A stretch of 57,185 nt of DNA from Bacteroidales bacterium (GTDB lineage Bacteria > Bacteroidota > Bacteroidia > Bacteroidales > UBA10428), in assembly GCA_016934395.1 (NCBI GenBank), contig JAFGSZ010000141.1, forward strand, positions 1 to 57,185, written 5' to 3'. Under the pieces are notes generated by a model, which ran no database searches, was not told the DNA's origin, and was given only the letters and a program-made list of their open reading frames with translations. The translations under genes and the position numbers were made by a program. Each line of letters opens with the position of its first letter. The stretch's first letter is position 1. Positions 15,765 to 24,105 of this stretch are shown here, one piece after another.

Positions 15765-18581
15765 ATGCTGAAAGACCAAAATACTGCTGAGAAATTTATT
15801 CAAATTCAGGGAGCCAGAGTACATAATTTAAAGAATATTACCCTTAATATACGCAGAAATGAGCTTGTTGTGATTACCGGATTATCCGGATCAGGCAAGT
15901 CTTCACTGGCATTTGATACCATTTATGCCGAAGGACAACGAAGGTATGTGGAAAGCCTGTCTTCTTATGCGCGCCAGTTTCTTGGCAGAATGAATAAACC
16001 TGAAGTGGATTTTATTAAAGGGATTCCCCCTGCTATAGCCATCGAACAGAAGGTAAATACCCGCAATCCAAGGTCTACGGTAGGCACCTCAACTGAAATA
16101 TATGATTATTTAAAATTGTTGTATGCCAGAATTGGTAAAACCTATTCTCCTGTATCCGGAAAACTGGTGAAAGAAGATACCGTATCGGATGTTGTGGATT
16201 ATATATTATCCTTTACTGAAGGAAATAAAGGGCTGATTTTAAGTCCGCTGAAAAAAATTAAAAATCTTGATACCTCTCAGCATCTTCAGGACTTATATTA
16301 TCAGGGTATATTACGTGTTGAAATAAATGAGGAAATAGTAAAGATCGACGACCTGTTAAGCAATCCTGAATTATATAATAATAAATCCATAAATATAGTA
16401 GTAGACAGGATTACGGTGAGCGCCGACGAAGACTCTCAAAGCCGGTATGCCGATTCTGCACAAACAGCATTTAAGCTGGGAGAAGGGGAATGTCTGGTAA
16501 AAATTCTGGAAGATAATAAACAACATGTAAAAAGTTTTTCCAACAGATTTGAACTCGATAATATAGCATTTGAAGAACCCTCCGTGCACATGTTTAGTTT
16601 TAATAATCCTGTGGGCGCATGTCCGCTCTGCGAAGGGTATGGAAAAATTATAGGTATAGATGAAGACCTGGTGATCCCGGATAAGAGCCTTTCTGTTTAC
16701 CAGGATGCTATTTTATGCTGGAAAGGCGAAAAGATGCAAAAATGGAAAGAACAGTTGATTCTAAGTGCTTCCTTATACGATTTTCCTGTTCATAAACCTT
16801 ATTATGAACTTACGGAATCGCAAAAACATTTATTATGGACCGGGAACAGACATTTTAAAGGCCTGAACAAGTTTTTTGATTACCTGGAATCGAAAAAGTA
16901 TAAAATTCAATACCGGGTAATGCTGGCGCGTTACCGTGGAAAAACCACCTGTTATGAGTGCCGGGGAACAAGGCTGAAAAAAGAAGCCTCATATGTAAAA
17001 ATAAATCAGGTACCTGTAAATGAACTTGTATTGATGCCCGTGAGCCGGCTTAAAGAATTTTTTAATACCCTTAAGCTTACAAAGCACGAAAAACAAGTTG
17101 CCGGCAGGTTGTTGGTAGAAATAAATAACCGACTTGATTTTCTGTGTAATGTAGGTCTTGATTATTTAACTTTAAACCGCCTTTCTTCAACCCTATCCGG
17201 AGGTGAATCGCAACGCATAAACCTGGCCACTACTTTAGGCAGCAGCCTGGTAGGTTCTTTATATATTCTTGATGAACCAAGTATTGGTCTGCATCCGCGA
17301 GATACAAACAGGTTAATTCAGGTGTTAAAACAATTGCAGCATCTTGGAAATACAGTGATGGTAGTTGAACACGAAGAGGAGGTTATTAAAGCCGCCGATA
17401 CCATTATTGATATCGGACCGGAGGCCGGCCGTCTTGGTGGTGAACTGATTTTTTTAGGAACATTTAAGGATTTATTAAAAACAAATACGGGATTAACTGC
17501 ACAATACCTCACCGGCAATAAATCAATACGTATACCTGCGATACGAAGAAAATGGAATAATTATATTGAAATTAAGGGAGCCGTTGAAAACAACCTTAAA
17601 AATATCAGCGTAAAGATTCCGCTTAATTTAATTACAGTGGTTTCCGGAGTTAGCGGATCTGGGAAATCTTCATTGGTACGAAACATCCTGTTTCCTGCAC
17701 TGAATAAAATATTTAACGGGTATGGTGATAAACCGGGACATTATTCTAATATTTCCGGCGATATACATTTGCTGCAAAATGTAGAATTTGTAGATCAAAA
17801 TCCTATCGGGAAATCATCCCGTTCAAACCCGGTAACCTATATCAAGGCTTATGATGAGATCAGAAAATTATTTTCACAACAGCAGCTCTCAAAATATAAT
17901 AATTTTAAACCCTCCCATTTTTCCTTTAATATCGATGGCGGAAGATGTGAGGAATGCCAGGGCGAAGGGATGATAAAAGTTGAAATGCAATTTATGGCCG
18001 ATGTATATTTATTATGTGAAAGTTGCCAGGGAAAACGGTTTAAAGATGATGTACTTGAGGTTCAGTATCAGGGGAAAAGTATTCATGATGTGCTTGAACT
18101 TACTGTAGATGAAGCCATAGTTTTTTTTGGAAGCCAGAAGGGTACAATTGAGAAAAAAATTGCAGGAAAACTTAAAACACTTCAGGATGTTGGCCTGGGA
18201 TATATTAAACTGGGACAATCTTCAAGTACGCTGAGCGGGGGTGAAAGCCAGCGTGTAAAACTGGCCTCATTTCTTGGAGTGGAAAAAACCAATTCTCCTA
18301 CCCTTTTTATTTTCGATGAACCTACAACGGGCCTGCACTTTCATGATATCAACAAGCTACTGGATGCATTTAATGCACTTGTAAAAAAAGGACATTCTAT
18401 TGTAATTATTGAACACAATCTGGAAATTATAAAATCAGCAGACTGGCTCATTGATCTCGGACCAGAAGGGGGTGAACAGGGTGGTTATCTGGTATATGAA
18501 GGCATTCCTGAAAATATTGTAAATTGTAAAGGTTCTTATACCGGGGAATATTTAAAGGAAAAACTAAACATAAAAAATTAA
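15765..18581 (+). CDS. uvrA: UvrABC excinuclease subunit A
   Basis: UvrA recognises DNA damage and loads UvrB in nucleotide excision repair. The 938-residue protein has the two ABC ATPase halves with inserted zinc modules: Walker A GLSGSGKSSLAFDTIYAEG near 39-57 and a second GVSGSGKSSLV near 629. There are two LSGGESQR signatures and two Walker B motifs (ILDEPSIGLHPRD; FIFDEPTTGLHFHD). Zinc-binding cysteine clusters are at CPLCEGYG, CYECRGTR, and CEECQGEG paired with CESCQGKRF. Length and order are normal. The gene ends at a shared bidirectional terminator and is otherwise monocistronic. Confidence 0.98.
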   Translation: MLKDQNTAEKFIQIQGARVHNLKNITLNIRRNELVVITGLSGSGKSSLAFDTIYAEGQRRYVESLSSYARQFLGRMNKPEVDFIKGIPPAIAIEQKVNTRNPRSTVGTSTEIYDYLKLLYARIGKTYSPVSGKLVKEDTVSDVVDYILSFTEGNKGLILSPLKKIKNLDTSQHLQDLYYQGILRVEINEEIVKIDDLLSNPELYNNKSINIVVDRITVSADEDSQSRYADSAQTAFKLGEGECLVKILEDNKQHVKSFSNRFELDNIAFEEPSVHMFSFNNPVGACPLCEGYGKIIGIDEDLVIPDKSLSVYQDAILCWKGEKMQKWKEQLILSASLYDFPVHKPYYELTESQKHLLWTGNRHFKGLNKFFDYLESKKYKIQYRVMLARYRGKTTCYECRGTRLKKEASYVKINQVPVNELVLMPVSRLKEFFNTLKLTKHEKQVAGRLLVEINNRLDFLCNVGLDYLTLNRLSSTLSGGESQRINLATTLGSSLVGSLYILDEPSIGLHPRDTNRLIQVLKQLQHLGNTVMVVEHEEEVIKAADTIIDIGPEAGRLGGELIFLGTFKDLLKTNTGLTAQYLTGNKSIRIPAIRRKWNNYIEIKGAVENNLKNISVKIPLNLITVVSGVSGSGKSSLVRNILFPALNKIFNGYGDKPGHYSNISGDIHLLQNVEFVDQNPIGKSSRSNPVTYIKAYDEIRKLFSQQQLSKYNNFKPSHFSFNIDGGRCEECQGEGMIKVEMQFMADVYLLCESCQGKRFKDDVLEVQYQGKSIHDVLELTVDEAIVFFGSQKGTIEKKIAGKLKTLQDVGLGYIKLGQSSSTLSGGESQRVKLASFLGVEKTNSPTLFIFDEPTTGLHFHDINKLLDAFNALVKKGHSIVIIEHNLEIIKSADWLIDLGPEGGEQGGYLVYEGIPENIVNCKGSYTGEYLKEKLNIKN

Positions 18582-18597
18582 TTTTCAGGAAATTAAA

Positions 18598-18627
18598 AAA
18601 CCGCTTCAAAAAATAGTGAAGCGGTTT
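18598..18627. terminator. Bidirectional terminator between uvrA and the small secreted protein gene
   Basis: AAACCGCTTCA (18598-18608) and TGAAGCGGTTT (18617-18627) form a perfect 11-bp stem with an 8-base loop. Extra A residues to the left give a longer U-run for minus-strand transcripts than for uvrA. Confidence 0.8.
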
Positions 18628-18654
18628 GTAATAGTATGTAATTTCTGAATTCTC

Positions 18655-19095
18655 TTATTCCTTAAATCCAAACATTATAGCCACACATCCACTGGCCGGA
18701 TATTCGGATTCCGAATTTCCTACAGGTACTTTTAATGCAATTTTTAATTGTTGACTCGATTCGAGCGTAAAGTCCCAGGTACGGGCAAAATTATTTTCTT
18801 TATTATCATACAATACATTTTTATATGCATCTATTATCTGAAATTCAATTTCAGGTAAAGCATCCGAACCACAAATGGAAATTCTGTATTCCTGACCTGA
18901 AAAAAAGGTTTTATATAACTCTGCTTCCTCTCCTTCTGTAAGAATTGCTGCATGATAATTTCCGTCATGTATATATGGAATTAATTCCAGTTTACAGATT
19001 TTTTTTGCAAATCCTTTGCATTGTGCATGCCCGCTAATCTGATTTATTGAAAGGAAAATGCTGACTACTAAAATTGCACGTAAGAAATTTTTCAT
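18655..19095 (-). CDS. Small secreted protein of unknown function (module copy 2)
   Basis: The 146-residue product has a Sec signal peptide (MKNFLRAILVVSIFLSINQI, cleaved near SGHAQ). It is a paralogue of the product of 1682-2137. Shared landmarks are a cysteine followed by a beta-strand (YRISICGSDALPEIEFQI), a central VLYDN, and a C-terminal SGCVAIMFGF. No catalytic motif is visible. It lies 12 bp after the lipoprotein gene, as in copy 1, so the two products are likely to act together in the envelope. What they bind or do is not known to me. Confidence 0.75.
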   Translation of the reverse strand: MKNFLRAILVVSIFLSINQISGHAQCKGFAKKICKLELIPYIHDGNYHAAILTEGEEAELYKTFFSGQEYRISICGSDALPEIEFQIIDAYKNVLYDNKENNFARTWDFTLESSQQLKIALKVPVGNSESEYPASGCVAIMFGFKE

Positions 19096-19107
19096 AATAT
19101 TCAGATA

Positions 19108-20049
19108 TTATTGAATAAAGTCTGTTCTTAATTTATCAACTGTTGATTGAAGCTCTTTAAACGCCTGTGGCGTAATAGAAATTTTTGTCTGTGATTTTAA
19201 AGCAGTAACTTTTCTAATGGTATCAGGTTCCACTTCAATCTGTGTAGATTCAACCTTTACATTGTCAAAAGCAGTATTTAAATCTTTTAATTGCATCATT
19301 AAATTCACAATATCCACATTGTCTGAACCATCTTCGTTTTTACGGTTATCTTCCAGCATCCGAAGCACGATATTAAATGATAATTTCTGCTCGAGAATCC
19401 GGTCAACAAGTTTATTATTAGTTAAAGAGGCGTTGCCAACTAACTTTGTAGCAATATATAAACCTTCAATCCACCCACCTACTAAAACTATTGCTGCTAC
19501 AGATTGCCTGTCATTCTCCTTAAGATAAGAACTTGAATTGAGGAAGGTTTCTGAAATAATATCCATAACCACATCCCGGTTATTCAGATTGTTTTCCAGT
19601 TTTTTAATGGTCTGGTCATCAATAGCATCTGTTATATCCAGTCCTACTGCCATTTCCCTTGCAGCATTCATGTAATTTATAGAAGTTTGGGTTTGATCAA
19701 ACAAACTGGCAAAACTTAAATCAGTTGTGTAAATTCCAAGATTCAGGGCAAGGCTCCTGTTTGTGGTATATTTCGATGAGTTATCAATAGAATTCAACAG
19801 CTCATGATCATAATCAGCGCCTGCTGATTTAATAAGCATTGCTGTTTCAAGCGGAGAGGGTAATGAATAAAATATCTTTTTCGCTTTATCAATATCATCA
19901 AAAATATCATCATCGGAAATAAAATCTTCCAATTCTACATTTTTTGTATCCTTTTTTGCGCGGTTAGATGTACATCCGATAACAGTTGTAGCTAAAAATA
20001 TAACCAGAAAGATTTTAGCAAGTTTAGTACTGACGTTTTTTGAGAACAT
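19108..20049 (-). CDS. Uncharacterised lipoprotein (module copy 2)
   Basis: The 313-residue product has a lipoprotein signal ending ATTVIGC (Cys26), then a charged linker with an acidic run (EDFISDDDIFDDID). The remainder is a mostly helical domain. It is paralogous to 2160-3050: PSPLETAMLIKSAGADYDHEL, ALNLGIYTTDLSFASLF, GGWIEGLYIATKLV, and a C-terminal AFKELQSTVDKLRTDFI all have counterparts there. Unlike copy 1, no exporter gene lies upstream; nth is 327 bp away. Function unknown; the linked small secreted protein gene follows after 12 bp. Confidence 0.78.
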   Translation of the reverse strand: MFSKNVSTKLAKIFLVIFLATTVIGCTSNRAKKDTKNVELEDFISDDDIFDDIDKAKKIFYSLPSPLETAMLIKSAGADYDHELLNSIDNSSKYTTNRSLALNLGIYTTDLSFASLFDQTQTSINYMNAAREMAVGLDITDAIDDQTIKKLENNLNNRDVVMDIISETFLNSSSYLKENDRQSVAAIVLVGGWIEGLYIATKLVGNASLTNNKLVDRILEQKLSFNIVLRMLEDNRKNEDGSDNVDIVNLMMQLKDLNTAFDNVKVESTQIEVEPDTIRKVTALKSQTKISITPQAFKELQSTVDKLRTDFIQ

Positions 20050-20376
20050 AGGTATTTCGATTTTTAGATTAGGATCTATTCTACTAATGATCTAATATCT
20101 AGTAAAATTAACACTTTTTTTTTATTTTCAAAATTTGTAAATATAGCAACCACAGCGTATTTAGCTATGTCCTACAAATGTATTCTATACGTTTCTAATT
20201 AAAAAATGATTCACATTAAATCTTAATATTTTTGTTTCTGTGGGTCCGGGCACACAATATCACACTTTTACAAAGTTCCCAATCTCATCTATAGCATTTA
20301 TAGCCAGTGACATCACTGTTTTAAAATAACTTAATAAATGTGTTACAGTTTATATTCTGTTTTATTGATTTTGGTC
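20050..20376. other. Intergenic region upstream of lipoprotein copy 2
   Basis: AT-rich, with no open frame I would defend. On the minus strand TACATTTG (20175-20182) matches the -7 consensus and could drive the lipoprotein gene with a leader of roughly 120 nt, but no -33 TTTG is in place. No tRNA or stable hairpin is evident. Confidence 0.4.
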
Positions 20377-21015
20377 TTAAAAGAATTTTTTCTCGTATTT
20401 ACACAGGTGAACAATACCACATTCGGCACATTTTGGCTTTCTGGCAATACATATATATCTGCCATGCAGAATTAACCAATGGTGTGCAATTGGAACTAAA
20501 TTCTCAGGGATATATTTTAAAAGCTGCTGTTCTGCCTGTAAAGGATTCTTGGCATTTGTTGTAAGACCAAGCCGGGCAGATACCCTGAAAACATGAGTAT
20601 CCACAGCCAACGCCGGTTTGTTGAATACTACCGATGCGATAACATTTGCAGTTTTTCTGCCTACACCCGGAAGCGTTTGTAACTGATCAACTTCTGAAGG
20701 CACAACACCTTTAAATTGTTCTATTAAGGTTTGTGCCATTCCAACAATATGTTTGGCTTTATTATTAGGATACGAACAGCTTTTAATAATTTGAAACACC
20801 TCTTCGGGTGAAGCAGTTGCCATATGTTCGGCTGTTGGAAATTGTCTGAATAATTCGGGGGTGATCATATTCACCCTTTTATCCGTACATTGCGCCGAAA
20901 GAATAACGGCAACAATCAATTCATATGGAGAATTGTATTTCAGTTCCGTTTCAGCCACCGGCTGATGAGTTTGAAAATATTCCAGAATTTTTGCAAATCG
21001 CTCTTTTTTAGTCAT
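20377..21015 (-). CDS. nth: Endonuclease III
   Basis: Bifunctional DNA glycosylase/AP lyase removing oxidised pyrimidines in base excision repair. The helix-hairpin-helix motif LPGVGRKTA carries the catalytic lysine (K121), and the catalytic aspartate is in AVDTHV (D139). A C-terminal [4Fe-4S] cluster is shown by four cysteines spaced C-x6-C-x2-C-x5-C. The length of 212 is typical. The frame is open to 21036, but I start at the ATG at 21013-21015 (MTKKERFAKIL), which matches the usual N-terminus. It is divergent from the ABC-F gene, 98 bp away. Confidence 0.96.
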   Translation of the reverse strand: MTKKERFAKILEYFQTHQPVAETELKYNSPYELIVAVILSAQCTDKRVNMITPELFRQFPTAEHMATASPEEVFQIIKSCSYPNNKAKHIVGMAQTLIEQFKGVVPSEVDQLQTLPGVGRKTANVIASVVFNKPALAVDTHVFRVSARLGLTTNAKNPLQAEQQLLKYIPENLVPIAHHWLILHGRYICIARKPKCAECGIVHLCKYEKKFF

Positions 21016-21083
21016 AACTGAAATGTGGAAGCTCAAAAAAGTATAAAGTTAAAAATAGATGATTTCTTCTGAATCAATTCCAT

Positions 21084-21091
21084 TATTTTTG
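21084..21091 (+). promoter_or_regulatory. Candidate -7 box of the ABC-F gene
   Basis: TATTTTTG matches TAnnTTTG 22 bp before the start codon. TTTC at about 21063-21066 is a one-mismatch -33 box at slightly short spacing (17 bp). Confidence 0.45.
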
Positions 21092-21113
21092 CACAATCTA
21101 ATTTATTAAATCT

Positions 21114-22988
21114 ATGGGTTTTTTTCTTCAGGTGCAGAACCTGTCAAAATTATATGGCGATAAGATATTGTTTGAGAATATTTCATTTGTTATTAATGAA
21201 AATCAGCGGATTGCCCTGGTAGCTAAAAATGGAGCCGGAAAAACCTCTCTGTTAAATATTATTGCAGGAAAAGACACATCTGATAGCGGAGAGATAAAAT
21301 ATAAAAAAGATTTACAGACAGGTTACCTTACGCAGGATCCCGATTTTAATGAAAATAACACGATCATTCAGGAAATTTTCGATACGGACAGTATTATTTT
21401 AAGTACTATCCGTGAGTATGAAGAAATAATGGCGGGTGAAGGAGAACAAGATCATCAGGATATTATTACAAGAATGGATAACCTGCAAGCCTGGGATTAT
21501 GAATATAAGGTGAAACAAATACTGAGCAAGCTTAATATTACGAATTTCTATCAGAAAATTTCAGAATTATCCGGAGGCCAGAAAAAACGCGTAGCCCTGG
21601 CAAAGGTTCTAATTATGAACCCCGAATTTCTGATCCTTGATGAACCTACCAACCATCTTGATCTGGATATGATTGAATGGCTGGAGGAATATATTGCAAA
21701 ATCACGCGCTACAGTGCTGATGGTTACCCATGACAGGTACTTTCTGGATAATATTTGTAATGAAATACTTGAAATGGATAATTTTTCCCTGTATTCCTAT
21801 TCCGGAAATTATACACGATTTCTGGAAAAACGGGAACATCGCCTGGCCAACGAAGAATCTCAGGTAGAAAAAGCCCGAAATATTATGCGTAAGGAGCTCG
21901 ACTGGATGAGGCGGCAACCGCAGGCCCGGGCAACAAAAGCAAAATACAGAATAAACGCTTTTTATGATCTTCAGGAGCAGGCCCGGCAAAAAACAGGAAC
22001 AAAAGACATTGAGATAAATGTGGGCTCAAAGCGGATGGGGAAAAAAATCCTTGAAATTAAAAATCTAACCCACTCCTATCAAAATAATACCTGCGTTAAT
22101 AATTTTTCATATTCATTTGCAAGGGGTGAAAAGATTGGTGTTATCGGTAAAAATGGTTGTGGTAAATCTACCCTGCTTAATCTGCTGTCATTTTCAATAT
22201 CTCCAGATAGCGGTTCTGTTGTTCAGGGCGATACCATCGATATCGGATACTACAGGCAGGAAGGTATTCAGTTTGATGAAAACCAACGGGTGATTGATGC
22301 TGTGCGCGAAATTGCAGAAACCATAAAAATGGCCGACGGAAGTACAATATCTGCATCCCAGTTTTTAAATTCTTTCCTGTTTCCCTATGATGTACAATAT
22401 AATTTTATTTATACATTAAGCGGGGGTGAAAAACGCAGGTTATATTTGTGTACTGTACTTATGAAAAATCCTAATTTTCTAATCCTTGATGAACCAACCA
22501 ATGATCTCGACATTATGACCTTAAATATTCTGGAAGATTATCTTGTTGAATTTCCCGGTTGCCTGCTTGTGGTTTCGCACGATCGCTATTTTATGGACCG
22601 TATAGTAGACCATATTTTTATGTTTAAGAATAATGGATCAATAAAAGATTTTCCGGGAAATTATTCTGCCCTCAGAAGCAGCCAAAAGACTCCTGCCGTA
22701 AATCAACAAACTGAATTGAAAAAATCCGAATTAAAAACACCATCATCAAAGAGTAAACCAACACAAAAAAAATTCGGTTTTAAAGAGAAAAGAGAATATG
22801 ACCAGTTAAGTATAGAAATTGAACAATTGGAACTTGAAAAACAGGAACTTGAAGATAAGCTCAATTCAGGAACGCTTTCTGGTGATGATTTGCTTGAAAA
22901 ATCGCAGCGAATAGGAGCTGTAATAGACTTAATTGATAAAAAAACCGATCAATGGCTTTTGCTTGATGAATTATCAGATTCAAAATAA
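21114..22988 (+). CDS. ABC-F family ATPase, Uup-like
   Basis: Soluble protein with two ABC ATPase domains and no membrane segment; ABC-F proteins act on the ribosome. Domain 1 has Walker A AKNGAGKTS (37-45; the first glycine of the loop is Ala), signature LSGGQKKR and Walker B FLILDEPTNHLD. Domain 2 has GKNGCGKST, LSGGEKRR and FLILDEPTNDLD. The linker between them is charged and helical (KARNIMRKELDWMRRQPQAR). A C-terminal coiled coil (YDQLSIEIEQLELEKQELED) follows a low-complexity Lys/Ser/Pro stretch, which is the Uup-type C-terminal domain. At 624 residues it is of normal length. It lies upstream of the aromatic operon but is separated from it by that operon's own promoter. Confidence 0.93.
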   Translation: MGFFLQVQNLSKLYGDKILFENISFVINENQRIALVAKNGAGKTSLLNIIAGKDTSDSGEIKYKKDLQTGYLTQDPDFNENNTIIQEIFDTDSIILSTIREYEEIMAGEGEQDHQDIITRMDNLQAWDYEYKVKQILSKLNITNFYQKISELSGGQKKRVALAKVLIMNPEFLILDEPTNHLDLDMIEWLEEYIAKSRATVLMVTHDRYFLDNICNEILEMDNFSLYSYSGNYTRFLEKREHRLANEESQVEKARNIMRKELDWMRRQPQARATKAKYRINAFYDLQEQARQKTGTKDIEINVGSKRMGKKILEIKNLTHSYQNNTCVNNFSYSFARGEKIGVIGKNGCGKSTLLNLLSFSISPDSGSVVQGDTIDIGYYRQEGIQFDENQRVIDAVREIAETIKMADGSTISASQFLNSFLFPYDVQYNFIYTLSGGEKRRLYLCTVLMKNPNFLILDEPTNDLDIMTLNILEDYLVEFPGCLLVVSHDRYFMDRIVDHIFMFKNNGSIKDFPGNYSALRSSQKTPAVNQQTELKKSELKTPSSKSKPTQKKFGFKEKREYDQLSIEIEQLELEKQELEDKLNSGTLSGDDLLEKSQRIGAVIDLIDKKTDQWLLLDELSDSK

Positions 22989-23020
22989 TCTGAATTACAA
23001 TATCATTTTTAAAACAGGTA

Positions 23021-23051
23021 TTTGATAATACAATTATCTTTATTAATTTTG
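23021..23051 (+). promoter_or_regulatory. Promoter of the phe leader and aromatic operon
   Basis: TTTG at 23021-23024 and TAATTTTG at 23044-23051 are separated by exactly 19 bp, a perfect match to the Bacteroidota TTTG-N19-TAnnTTTG promoter. Transcription should start near 23058, about 12 nt before the leader-peptide ATG. This is the best promoter match in the window. Confidence 0.85.
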
Positions 23052-23069
23052 CATGTAAATAAACAGGAA

Positions 23070-23129
23070 ATGAAAATATATTCAGACAGCGCCTTTTATT
23101 TTTTCTTTTTTTACTTTAGGATTACCTGA
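23070..23129 (+). CDS. pheL: Phe/Tyr-rich leader peptide of the aromatic operon attenuator
   Basis: A 19-codon open frame, MKIYSDSAFYFFFFYFRIT then TGA, sits between a consensus promoter and an intrinsic terminator ahead of pheA. Six of 19 codons are Phe (five TTT, one TTC) and three are Tyr, including nine-codon run FYFFFFYFR with eight aromatic codons. AGGAA directly precedes the ATG. A ribosome slowed at the aromatic codons would cover RNA segment 1 (23086-23091) and leave segment 2 free, favouring antitermination. Charged tRNA-Phe and tRNA-Tyr would let it reach the stop and cover segment 2, favouring termination. This is the classic pheL/trpL logic. The symbol is by function, not by homology to the enterobacterial peptide. 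Confidence 0.85.
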   Translation: MKIYSDSAFYFFFFYFRIT

Positions 23130-23198
23130 AGGGACGCTGTTGTATATATTAGATATAATATACCAAAAAGGTCCCAAAGTTTGGGGCCTTTTTTTTAT
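23086..23198 (+). promoter_or_regulatory. Transcription attenuator with competing hairpins
   Basis: Four segments pair in alternative ways. Segment 1 ACAGCG (23086-23091) is complementary to CGCTGT in segment 2 (23135-23140). GGGAC at the left of segment 2 (23131-23135) is complementary to GTCCC in segment 3 (23171-23175), the antiterminator. Segment 3 also pairs with segment 4 in the terminator. Between 2 and 3, GTATAT (23142-23147) and ATATAC (23158-23163) can form a small hairpin that may stack on and stabilise the antiterminator. Segment 2 begins 2 nt after the leader stop codon, as the mechanism requires. Confidence 0.8.
23165..23198 (+). terminator. Attenuator terminator before pheA
   Basis: AAAAAGGTCCCA (23165-23176) pairs with TGGGGCCTTTTT (23182-23193) with one T-G wobble and a 5-base loop, followed by further T residues. 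It lies 48 bp before the pheA start codon, so it controls entry into the operon rather than ending a gene. Confidence 0.9.
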
Positions 23199-23245
23199 TG
23201 CTGAATTTTATGTATTTAATAATAAATTATAATTAGAATACTTGC

Positions 23246-24100
23246 ATGGATACTAACCAAACCATAAAACGTATTGCTATCCAGGGTGGATTTGGAGCAT
23301 TTCATGAAATAGCTGCCATTAACTATTTCGAAAACCAGGATATTGAAATAGTCCCCAGAAACACGTTCAAGGACTTGTTCCATGCACTTAAAAAAAACCA
23401 GGTAGATTTTGGCATTACAGCCATTGAGAATTCACTCGCCGGGAGTATTCTGCCAAACTATACATTGCTGCAGGAATCGAACCTGAACATTATCGGTGAA
23501 ATATATCTCAGGATCAAACAAAACCTGGTAGCCTTACCGGGGCAGAATATAAAAGAACTCAGGGAAGTATATTCACACCCTATGGCCATTTTGCAGTGCC
23601 AGAAGTTTTTTGAGGAATATCCGCATATTACGCTAATAGATAGTGAAGATACCGCCTTAAGTGCAAAAAAAATAGCCAATGAAAAGTTAATGGGTATTGG
23701 CGCTATTTCAAGTAAGCTGGCAGCCAATAAATATAATCTCGAAATCCTGGCTGCAGGCATTGAAACAAATAAAATGAATTATACCCGGTTTCTTATTCTG
23801 GAAGCCAAAAACGGAAATCACCTGAATAGTGAAATAAATAAAGCATCGCTGACCTTTGCCCTTTCGCACAAAATCGGAGGTTTATCGAAAGTATTGTCCA
23901 TTTTATCTTATTATGAGATTAACCTTGCAAAGGTGCAATCCATGCCAATTATTGGCAGAGACTGGGAATACCAGTTTTATGTTGATGTGGAAATAAGCGA
24001 TATGGTGTTATACAGACAATCAATAGAAGCGATAAAACCTTTCACATCAGGTTTACAAATTTTAGGAGAATATAAAAAAGGAAAAACTGTAATTGAATAA
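23246..24100 (+). CDS. pheA: Prephenate dehydratase
   Basis: Converts prephenate to phenylpyruvate, the committed step of phenylalanine synthesis. The 284-residue monofunctional protein has the catalytic domain at about 1-185: ENSLAGS (61-67), an IGAISSKLAA block, and the catalytic TRF motif at T180-R181-F182. A C-terminal ACT domain at about 202-275 (GGLSKVLSILSYYEINLAKV) is expected to bind Phe for feedback inhibition. The usual ESRP turn of that domain is QSMP here. First structural gene after the Phe/Tyr attenuator; the next gene starts 5 bp after its stop. Confidence 0.95.
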   Translation: MDTNQTIKRIAIQGGFGAFHEIAAINYFENQDIEIVPRNTFKDLFHALKKNQVDFGITAIENSLAGSILPNYTLLQESNLNIIGEIYLRIKQNLVALPGQNIKELREVYSHPMAILQCQKFFEEYPHITLIDSEDTALSAKKIANEKLMGIGAISSKLAANKYNLEILAAGIETNKMNYTRFLILEAKNGNHLNSEINKASLTFALSHKIGGLSKVLSILSYYEINLAKVQSMPIIGRDWEYQFYVDVEISDMVLYRQSIEAIKPFTSGLQILGEYKKGKTVIE

Positions 24101-24105
24101 AAGTC

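Noticed and set aside
23070-23129. Leader peptide as a chance poly-Phe frame in T-rich DNA
   Set aside because: T-rich DNA alone could give Phe codons. However, the frame has an ATG with AGGAA before it, a stop just before segment 2, a consensus promoter, competing hairpins and pheA downstream, which together make chance unlikely.
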